A DNA stretch of 5,080 nt from Burkholderiales bacterium (GTDB lineage Bacteria > Pseudomonadota > Gammaproteobacteria > Burkholderiales > SG8-39). Shown piece by piece: positions 1 to 5,080 of this stretch. Every line of letters starts with the position of its first letter. Within the stretch, counting starts at the first letter, position 1. Where the stretch lies: the NCBI GenBank assembly GCA_017880745.1, contig JADGRR010000274.1:1-5080 (forward strand). Reading direction: 5' to 3'. The notes under the pieces are model-generated. The model was given only the letters and a program-made list of their open reading frames with translations, ran no database searches and was not told the origin of the DNA. Made by a program: the position numbers and the translations under genes.

Positions 1-1439
1 TGGCCGCCGCCCTGTCAGTGCCGGGCACGGCAGCAGCCGTGACCGATGCAGAAATGAAGGAACTGCGTGAGCAGGTCCAACAGATGAAGCGCGAGTACCA
101 ACAGCGCATCGAAGCGCTGGAGAAACGCCTGCAGCAGGCGGAAGGCGCGTCGCAGAAGGCCGAAGGCGCAGCCGCCCAAGCTGAAGGCGTTGCCGCCAAG
201 GCCGAAGGCGTCGCCGCTAACGCGGAGGCGCGCTCGGTCAAGGCGGAGTCCGCCGCGGTCCAGGCCAACGCTCGTCCAGCATCGGAAGCCGCCTTCAATC
301 CCGCGGTGTCAGTGATCCTCAACGGCGTCTACAGCAATTTGTCGCAGGATCCGGCGAGCTTCCGCATCACCGGCTTCGCCCCGACCGGGGGCGATGTCGC
401 GCCGGGCAATCGCGGTTTCAGTCTGGGCGAATCCGAACTCGCGTTGGCGGCAAACGTGGATCACTATTTCCGCGGGACTTTGATCGCCACGCTCCAGCCC
501 GACGACAGAATCGGCGTGGAGGAGGCCACCATCCAGTCGCTCGGGCTGTCCAATGGCTTGACGCTGAAGGCGGGCCGGTTCTTTTCCAGCGTCGGTTACC
601 AGAACGAAATCCACGCCCATGCCTGGGATTTCAGCGACGCGCCGCTTGCGAGCAAGGCGTTTCTCGGCAATCAGCTCGCTGACGACGGGCTGCAACTCAA
701 ATGGCTGGCGCCAACCGACATCTACTTCGAACTGGGTGCCGAGGCCGGCCGCGGCCGCAGCTTTCCGGGCAGCAACCGTGACAAGAACGGACCCGGCGCC
801 GCCAACGTGTTCGCGCGCCTGGGCGGGGACATCGGCGCCGGCACTGCCTGGCGTCTGGGGGTGTCGAACCTGCGCACCACGGCGCAGAACCGGAGCTATA
901 CCGATTTGAATTCCGTCGGCACGGAGGTCAACAACAGCTTCAACGGGGCGAGCCGCCTGTGGGTACTCGACGGCGTCCTGAAATGGGCACCCAACGGCAA
1001 CTCGACCGATACCAATTTCAAGTTGCAGGGCGAGTATTTCCGCCGCAACGAGGACGGAAATCTCACCTACGACACCGCCGCGGCCTCGCTCGCCGGCACG
1101 CAGACCGGCACGCTGCGCTCGGCGCAGTCGGGCTGGTATGCGCAGGGCGTGTACCAGTTCATGCCGATGTGGCGCGTCGGCTACCGCTACGACCGCCTGA
1201 ACTCGGGCAGCGTGAAATTGGGGCAGGTGGATAGTGGCGTGCTCGGTGCTGCGGACTTCCCTATCTATTCGCACTACAACCCAACGCGCAGCAGCCTGAT
1301 GTTCGACTTCAATCCGAGCGAATTCAGCCGCCTGCGCCTGCAGTTCGCGAGCGACAAGTCGCGGCTGGGCGCGATCGACAACCAGGTCTTCCTGCAGTAC
1401 ATCGTGAGCCTGGGCGCGCACGGTGCGCACAATTTCTAA
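1..1439 (+). CDS. Outer-membrane beta-barrel porin-like protein with N-terminal coiled coil, 5'-truncated by window edge
   Basis: This is probably an outer-membrane channel or receptor working with the metal ABC transporter encoded downstream. The frame is open from base 3. The first residues (AAALSVPGTAAA, then VTDAEM) look like the end of a Sec signal peptide with an Ala-X-Ala cleavage site, so the true start lies left of the window and the GTG at base 18 is not a real start. Numbering from that GTG, residues about 11-40 form a charged coiled coil and 41-89 are seven alanine-rich heptads. From about 93 onward, alternating polar and aromatic strands resemble a beta barrel, and the protein ends in Phe, the usual outer-membrane assembly signal. 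A GRFFSSVGYQNEIHAHAWDF segment (187-205) and the end LGAHGAHNF recall porin-like proteins often annotated as zinc-regulated outer-membrane receptors, though I see no TonB box or plug domain. The family call rests on recall; the substrate is inferred from context. Confidence 0.75.
   Translation, partial: AAALSVPGTAAAVTDAEMKELREQVQQMKREYQQRIEALEKRLQQAEGASQKAEGAAAQAEGVAAKAEGVAANAEARSVKAESAAVQANARPASEAAFNPAVSVILNGVYSNLSQDPASFRITGFAPTGGDVAPGNRGFSLGESELALAANVDHYFRGTLIATLQPDDRIGVEEATIQSLGLSNGLTLKAGRFFSSVGYQNEIHAHAWDFSDAPLASKAFLGNQLADDGLQLKWLAPTDIYFELGAEAGRGRSFPGSNRDKNGPGAANVFARLGGDIGAGTAWRLGVSNLRTTAQNRSYTDLNSVGTEVNNSFNGASRLWVLDGVLKWAPNGNSTDTNFKLQGEYFRRNEDGNLTYDTAAASLAGTQTGTLRSAQSGWYAQGVYQFMPMWRVGYRYDRLNSGSVKLGQVDSGVLGAADFPIYSHYNPTRSSLMFDFNPSEFSRLRLQFASDKSRLGAIDNQVFLQYIVSLGAHGAHNF
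138..284 (+). repeat. Seven 21-bp tandem units encoding an alanine-rich heptad repeat
   Basis: Seven consecutive in-frame 21-base units encode heptads: AEGASQK, AEGAAAQ, AEGVAAK, AEGVAAN, AEARSVK, AESAAVQ and ANARPAS. The first four are closest to one another, and the units decay toward the 3' end. At the DNA level the first four share a GCN-GAA-GGC start. The seven-residue period continues a charged coiled coil (EMKELREQVQQMKREYQQRIEALEKRL as separate heptads), so the array probably lengthens a periplasmic rod before the barrel. Unit number could vary between strains by slippage or recombination; that is inference. Confidence 0.8.
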
Positions 1440-1482
1440 CCGTCTGTTGCAGCATGACTGAAACCGCTCCTGACGCCAAATC

Positions 1483-1486
1483 GAGG
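1483..1486 (+). promoter_or_regulatory. Ribosome binding site that decides the start of the metal-binding protein gene
   Basis: GAGG lies six bases before the ATG at 1493. That ATG gives a product starting MKKIILTLTA, a clean signal peptide. Two other in-frame ATGs, at 1454 and 1487, are poorer choices. The one at 1454 would put a charged 13-residue stretch ahead of the signal peptide. The one at 1487 directly abuts the GAGG, leaving no spacing. Confidence 0.65.
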
Positions 1487-1492
1487 ATGACC

Positions 1493-2398
1493 ATGAAAAA
1501 AATAATTCTTACTCTAACCGCGGTCGGGTTCTGGCTGCTGGCGCAGCCGGCGACGGCGGCGCTCAAGGTGCTCGCGTGCGAGCCCGAATGGGGCGCTCTG
1601 GTGCAGGAACTTGCCGGCGACAACGCTGCCGTATCAAGCGCCACCACTGCGTTGCAGGATGCCCACCACATCGAGGCCAGGCCGAGCCTGATCGCTCGGG
1701 CGAGGAACGCCGACCTGGTGGTGTGCACGGGTTCCGAGCTGGAAGTCGGCTGGCTGCCGCTGCTGTTGAGGCAATCCGGCAATGAGCGGATCCAGCCCGG
1801 GAAGCCCGGGTACATCGAAACCTCGCAGTTGGTGCCCAGACTCGAGATCCCGAAGACTCTCGACCGATCCCTTGGGGATATCCACCCGGCGGGTAACCCG
1901 CATATCCACCTCGATCCGCACAATCTCGCGACGATCGCGCAAGTGTTGGGCGACCGACTGGCGCAACTTGATCCGGCCAATGCCGGCGCCTACCGCACGC
2001 GCACCGCGGCATTCCTTGCGCGCTGGCGCGATGCGATTCGGCGCTGGGAGGCCGAGGCGGCGCCGTTAAGGGGGCTGACCATGGTCGTATATCACAAGAA
2101 CATGGCATATCTGAACGCATGGCTGGGCCTGCGCGAAGTCGGCAGCCTGGAACCCAAGCCCGGCATACCGCCGACGACCGCGCACCTTGCCGATCTGGTC
2201 GCGCGCATGCAGGCCGAACCGGCCAAGGTGATCGTGTACATGGCCTACAATAGTTCCCAGGCGGCCGAATTCCTCTCGGAGCGCACCAAAATACCCGCGG
2301 TCATGCTGCCGTTCACCGTCGGTGGCAGCGAAGGGGCGAAAGATCTGTTCGGCCTGTTCGACGACACCCTCGCGCGGCTGCTGGCGGTGCTGAAATGA
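1493..2398 (+). CDS. znuA: Periplasmic metal-binding protein of a zinc/manganese-type ABC transporter (ZnuA-like)
   Basis: This 301-residue solute-binding protein of the cluster 9 / ZnuA family captures a divalent metal, most likely Zn(II), in the periplasm and hands it to the permease. The signal peptide is residues 1-22, with cleavage near QPATAA-LKV. Family landmarks in order are AHHIEARPS (57-65, ligand His59, with His58 where E. coli ZnuA has Glu59), ADLVVCTGSELE (73-84), NPHIHLDPHN (135-144, ligand His137) and VVYHKNMAYL (198-207, ligand His201). The acidic residue usual near the C-terminus is not evident: the equivalent stretch reads LPFTVGG (272-278). The long His-rich loop of E. coli ZnuA is absent, but His131, His137, His139 and His143 cluster together. 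The start is set by GAGG at 1483. The first codons are AT-rich in a GC-rich gene, which should aid initiation. The gene overlaps the permease gene by ATGA. Family call is strong; zinc rather than manganese or another metal is inferred. Confidence 0.85.
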   Translation: MKKIILTLTAVGFWLLAQPATAALKVLACEPEWGALVQELAGDNAAVSSATTALQDAHHIEARPSLIARARNADLVVCTGSELEVGWLPLLLRQSGNERIQPGKPGYIETSQLVPRLEIPKTLDRSLGDIHPAGNPHIHLDPHNLATIAQVLGDRLAQLDPANAGAYRTRTAAFLARWRDAIRRWEAEAAPLRGLTMVVYHKNMAYLNAWLGLREVGSLEPKPGIPPTTAHLADLVARMQAEPAKVIVYMAYNSSQAAEFLSERTKIPAVMLPFTVGGSEGAKDLFGLFDDTLARLLAVLK

Positions 2399-3153
2399 GC
2401 GATCCAGTGGCGGTTCTGTCGATACTCGGGCCGGCGTTCATCGCGGGACTGCTGGTCACGGCGGCGCTGGTTCCGTTCGGCTTCGAGGTGCTCAAGCGCG
2501 GCATCGTGTTCATCGACCTTGCCGTGGCGCAGATCGCGGGCGTCGGTGTGATTTTCGCCGATTACCTCGGTTGGGAGCCGCAAGGCGTGGCGGTGCAGAT
2601 TTCAGCCCTCGCCGCCGCGCTGGTCACGGCGTTCCTGCTCACCTGGACCGAGCGGCGCTGGCCCGAAGTGCAGGAGGCGATCATCGGCGTGGTGTTTGTG
2701 CTCGGCGCAAGCGGCGCCGTCCTGTTGCTCGCCAGCAACCCCCACGGCGGGGAGCATCTCAAGGATCTGCTCGTGGGCCAGATCCTGTGGGTGAGTCCGG
2801 CGAGGCTGCCGCTGGAAGCCCTGATTTATGCGTCAATTTTGACGCTCTGGCTGGCTTTGGGCGCGCGCCTCGGGCGGGTCGGCTTTTACGCACTGTTCGC
2901 CTGTGCCGTGACGTTTTCGGTGCAATTGGTCGGGCTCTACCTCGTGTTCACTTCCCTGGTCGTGCCGGGTCTGGCGACGTACTATGCGTCGCGCCGCCGC
3001 CATCTGAAAGCCTACACGGTCAGCTTGCTGGGCTATGCGCTTGGCCTGCTGGCGTCCTTGTGGCTGGATCTGCCATCCGGCGCCATGATCGTATGGGCGA
3101 TGGCGCTGGTAGCGGTGCTTGCCGCCGGCCTGGAGCGCCGGCCCGCCCATTGA
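2395..3153 (+). CDS. znuB: Metal ABC transporter permease, ABC-3 family (ZnuB-like)
   Basis: This inner-membrane subunit forms the metal channel for the ZnuA-like protein. It has 252 residues, slightly short of E. coli ZnuB, with about seven or eight hydrophobic segments (roughly 7-29, 40-58, 64-84, 95-114, 140-158, 162-178, 179-197, 205-223 and 227-246). Family features are KRGIVFIDLAVAQIAGVG (34-51), AIIGVVFVLGASG (95-107), LVGQILWVSP (126-135), LVGLYLVFTSLVVPGLAT (178-195) and the closing LDLPSGAMIV (224-233), matching the DxPxGpxxV end of ZnuB. Where ZnuB has a His in its DTLAH motif, this protein reads AVAQ, and it carries an extra HGGEH (117-121). It therefore belongs to a divergent branch. 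Its start codon overlaps the preceding stop (ATGA), indicating translational coupling. No ATPase gene follows. The symbol is given by family, not by strict orthology. Confidence 0.85.
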   Translation: MSDPVAVLSILGPAFIAGLLVTAALVPFGFEVLKRGIVFIDLAVAQIAGVGVIFADYLGWEPQGVAVQISALAAALVTAFLLTWTERRWPEVQEAIIGVVFVLGASGAVLLLASNPHGGEHLKDLLVGQILWVSPARLPLEALIYASILTLWLALGARLGRVGFYALFACAVTFSVQLVGLYLVFTSLVVPGLATYYASRRRHLKAYTVSLLGYALGLLASLWLDLPSGAMIVWAMALVAVLAAGLERRPAH

Positions 3154-3164
3154 CCAATAGCCGG

Positions 3165-3191
3165 GTTGATTCCCGTAAAACCGCCCCAACC
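3165..3191 (+). promoter_or_regulatory. Candidate sigma-32 (heat-shock) promoter for hslVU
   Basis: GTTGAT (3165-3170) compares with the sigma-32 -35 core CTTGAA at four of six positions. After a 13-base spacer, CCCCAACC (3184-3191) matches five of eight positions of the -10 consensus CCCCATTT. The same 13-base spacing is found in the E. coli groE promoter. Transcription would begin near 3197-3199, leaving a leader of about 25 bases before the hslV start at 3223. hslVU is a classic sigma-32 operon in E. coli, which supports the placement. The match is partial and was made by eye. Confidence 0.45.
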
Positions 3192-3222
3192 TTCCAATAT
3201 TCACTGCGCCATCCCACCCCTT

Positions 3223-3759
3223 ATGGAACAATTCCGCGGCACCACCATTCTGTCCGCGCGACGCGGCCAAACCGTCGCGCTCGGCGGCGATGGCCAAGTT
3301 ACCTTGGGCAATATCGTGATCAAGGCCGGCGCGCGCAAGGTGCGGCGCCTGTATCATGACCGAATCCTGGCCGGCTTTGCCGGCGGCACGGCCGACGCAT
3401 TCACGCTGTTCGAGCGCTTCGAGGCCAAGCTGGAGAAGCATCAGGGCAACCTGTTGCGCTCGGCGGTGGAGCTGGCGAAAGACTGGCGCACTGACCGCAT
3501 TTTGCGGCGCCTGGAAGCGATGCTGGCGGTGGCGGATCGCGAAACCTCGCTCATTATCACCGGCGTGGGCGACGTGCTCGAGCCTGAACTCGGCCTGATC
3601 GCCATCGGTTCGGGCGGGCCTTATGCGCAGTCGGCGGCGCGGGCGCTGCTCGAAAACACCACGCTCGCGCCGAAGGAAATCGTCGCCAAGTCGCTCGGCA
3701 TCGCCGCCGATATTTGCATTTATACCAACCAGCAGATTGTGATCGAAACCCTTGAGTGA
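3223..3759 (+). CDS. hslV: ATP-dependent protease proteolytic subunit HslV (ClpQ)
   Basis: HslV is the threonine peptidase of the cytoplasmic HslVU protease; it forms two stacked hexameric rings fed by HslU. The 178-residue product aligns with E. coli HslV along its whole length. Thr7, in MEQFRG-TTIL, is the catalytic nucleophile once the first six residues are removed. In mature numbering Asp17, Lys33 and Ser124 fall at residues 23, 39 and 130, and the KVRRLYHDRILAGFAGGTAD block (39-58) is nearly identical to the family. The ATG at 3223 was chosen because betaproteobacterial HslV precursors begin with the same MEQ(F/Y)xG sequence. A TTG at 3166 in the same frame would add 19 unrelated residues. 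No clear Shine-Dalgarno sequence precedes 3223; the upstream bases are pyrimidine-rich. hslU follows after 54 bp. Confidence 0.97.
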   Translation: MEQFRGTTILSARRGQTVALGGDGQVTLGNIVIKAGARKVRRLYHDRILAGFAGGTADAFTLFERFEAKLEKHQGNLLRSAVELAKDWRTDRILRRLEAMLAVADRETSLIITGVGDVLEPELGLIAIGSGGPYAQSAARALLENTTLAPKEIVAKSLGIAADICIYTNQQIVIETLE

Positions 3760-3802
3760 GGCGAGAGGCGTAAGACCGGCACCGTCCGCTCCTGCCGCAC
3801 CC

Positions 3803-3806
3803 GGAA
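3803..3806 (+). promoter_or_regulatory. Weak ribosome binding site of hslU
   Basis: GGAA lies seven bases before the hslU ATG at 3814. It is the only purine-rich stretch at suitable spacing in the hslV-hslU gap. The rest of the 54-bp gap (3760-3813) shows no terminator, which fits co-transcription of the two genes. Confidence 0.5.
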
Positions 3807-3813
3807 ACAAGCC

Positions 3814-5080
3814 ATGTCGCAAATGACCCCGCAGGAAATCGTCCACGAACTGGACAAGCACATCATCGGCCAGGATCGCGCCAAGCGCGCGGTCGCCATC
3901 GCCCTCAGGAATCGCTGGCGCCGGCAGCAGGTGGCCGAGCCCCTGCGCCACGAAATCACGCCGAAGAACATTCTCATGATCGGGCCGACCGGGGTGGGCA
4001 AGACCGAGATCGCGCGGCGCCTGGCCAAGCTCGCCGACGCACCTTTCATCAAGGTCGAGGCGACCAAGTTTACCGAAGTCGGCTACGTCGGCCGCGACGT
4101 TGATACCATCGTGCGCGATCTGGTCGAGATCAGCGTCAAGCAGACGCGCGAGCAGGCCATGCGCAAGGTGAAAGCAAGAGCCGAGGATGCAGCCGAGGAG
4201 CGCATCCTCGATGCGCTGTTGCCGCAGGCCCGCCGGGCAGTCGCGTTCGACGGGCAGGACGCGAGCGCATCCGTCACCCCGGAAAGCACGGAAACATCGG
4301 CGACGCGGCAGAAACTCAGGAAGAAGCTGCGCGAAGGCGAGCTGGACGACAAGGAGATCGAGATCGAAGTGGCCGCGTCGCCGGCGCAAATGGAAATCTT
4401 TGCTCCGCCCGGGATGGAGGAACTGACCTCGCAGATCCAGGGCATGTTCCAGAATATGTCCGGCAGTCGCAGGAAGACGCGCAAGCTGAAAATCCGCGAG
4501 GCGCTGAAGCTTGCCGCCGAAGAAGAAGCGGCACGGCTGGTGAACGACGAGGACCTGAAGACCCATGCGCTTGCCAACGCCGAACAGAACGGCATCGTCT
4601 TTATCGACGAGATCGACAAGATCGCCAGCCGCTCCGAGATCGCCGGCGCCGACGTGTCGCGCCAGGGCGTGCAGCGCGACCTCCTGCCCTTGGTCGAGGG
4701 CACCACGGTGTCCACCAAATACGGCATGGTCAAGACCGACCACATCCTGTTCATCGCCAGCGGCGCGTTCCACATGGCCAAACCTTCGGATCTCATCCCC
4801 GAACTGCAGGGGCGCCTGCCGATCCGCGTCGAGCTCGATTCGCTGTCGGTCGCGGATTTCGAGAGCATCCTCACGCAGACCGATGCCTGTCTCACCCGCC
4901 AGTACCAGGCGCTGCTCGAAACGGAAGGCGTGAAGCTCCAGTTCCAACCCGAGGGCATCAAGCGCCTGGCCGAGATTGCCCACGCCGTCAACGAGAAAAC
5001 CGAAAACATCGGCGCGCGGCGCCTGTATACGGTGATGGAAAAGCTGCTGGAGGAAATCTCCTTCGACGCGGGCAAGCGCA
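3814..5080 (+). CDS. hslU: ATP-dependent protease ATPase subunit HslU (ClpY), 3' end beyond window
   Basis: HslU is the AAA+ hexameric unfoldase that recognises substrates, unfolds them with ATP and threads them into HslV. The frame has 422 codons and no stop before the right edge. By comparison with E. coli HslU (443 residues, landmarks offset by 9 after the I domain), about 25-30 residues are missing, including the C-terminal tail that docks into HslV. Landmarks are MTPQEIVHELDKHIIGQD (4-21), Walker A GPTGVGKT (57-64), pore loop GYVG (90-93), Walker B IVFIDEID (261-268), sensor-1 region HILFIASGAF (310-319), arginine finger Arg334 in LQGRLP, and sensor 2 GARR (400-403). The I domain covers roughly residues 110-245. 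Its middle (about 138-165) is unlike E. coli, as is usual there; the conserved KKLREGELDDKEIEIEV block follows. Residues checked are intact, so the enzyme should be active. Confidence 0.97.
   Translation, partial: MSQMTPQEIVHELDKHIIGQDRAKRAVAIALRNRWRRQQVAEPLRHEITPKNILMIGPTGVGKTEIARRLAKLADAPFIKVEATKFTEVGYVGRDVDTIVRDLVEISVKQTREQAMRKVKARAEDAAEERILDALLPQARRAVAFDGQDASASVTPESTETSATRQKLRKKLREGELDDKEIEIEVAASPAQMEIFAPPGMEELTSQIQGMFQNMSGSRRKTRKLKIREALKLAAEEEAARLVNDEDLKTHALANAEQNGIVFIDEIDKIASRSEIAGADVSRQGVQRDLLPLVEGTTVSTKYGMVKTDHILFIASGAFHMAKPSDLIPELQGRLPIRVELDSLSVADFESILTQTDACLTRQYQALLETEGVKLQFQPEGIKRLAEIAHAVNEKTENIGARRLYTVMEKLLEEISFDAGKR

Noticed and set aside
18..20. GTG at base 18 as the start of the porin gene
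   Set aside because: The open frame and hydrophobic signal-peptide residues extend upstream to the window edge, and starting here would leave no complete export signal.
309..1430. A 373-codon minus-strand open frame opposite the porin gene
   Set aside because: It is antisense to a gene with a clear signal peptide end, coiled coil and beta-barrel pattern; the minus translation resembles no family I know.
1440..1492. TGTTGCAGCA imperfect palindrome in the porin-carrier gap as a Zur box
   Set aside because: It is too short and does not resemble the AT-rich GTTATA-type Zur consensus; the gap shows no other regulatory signal.
3124..3142. GCCGGC inverted repeat with a 7-base loop at the end of the permease gene, as a terminator
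   Set aside because: It lies inside the coding region, has a six-base stem and no following T tract.
3162..3175. CGGG-TTGATT-CCCG inverted repeat as a terminator or operator
   Set aside because: The stem is only four bases and is followed by TAAAA rather than a T run; it overlaps the candidate -35 box and is probably chance.
2833..4983. A 716-codon open frame on the minus strand opposite the permease, hslV and hslU
   Set aside because: It lies opposite three well-conserved genes; long antisense frames are common in GC-rich DNA, and its translation shows Arg/Gly/Asp-rich composition with no recognisable domain.

Overview
The window is a GC-rich proteobacterial chromosomal segment with all genes on the + strand. 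HslV and HslU resemble betaproteobacterial versions most closely: the HslV precursor starts MEQFRG before the catalytic Thr, and HslU has the standard proteobacterial layout. Betaproteobacteria is therefore my best guess (moderate confidence); I cannot name a genus. Coding density is high, and no stretch over 300 bases lacks a gene. I see no tRNA, rRNA, CRISPR array, insertion sequence or phage gene.

Left part (1-3153): a metal-import cluster of three genes. First is the 3' part of an outer-membrane beta-barrel porin-like gene, entering from beyond the left edge, whose product carries a periplasmic coiled coil built from a tandem heptad repeat. After a 53-bp gap comes a ZnuA-type periplasmic metal-binding protein. 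It overlaps by 4 bases (ATGA) with a ZnuB-type (ABC-3 family) inner-membrane permease. Together they suggest a route from outer-membrane channel to periplasmic carrier to inner-membrane pump, most likely for Zn(II) or a similar divalent metal. No ATPase subunit is visible. The gene after the permease is unrelated, so the ATPase must be upstream of the window or elsewhere.

Right part (3154-5080): the hslV-hslU operon for the ATP-dependent HslVU (ClpQY) protease. hslV is complete, and hslU runs off the right edge lacking about 25-30 codons. The 69-bp gap before hslV holds a candidate heat-shock (sigma-32) promoter, with a GTTGAT -35, a 13-base spacer and a CCCCAACC -10. This would let hslVU be induced separately from the metal cluster.

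I found no clearly new biological system. The points most worth a second look are the altered metal site of the binding protein, the divergent permease without an ATPase neighbour, the heptad-repeat porin linked to them, and the putative sigma-32 promoter.
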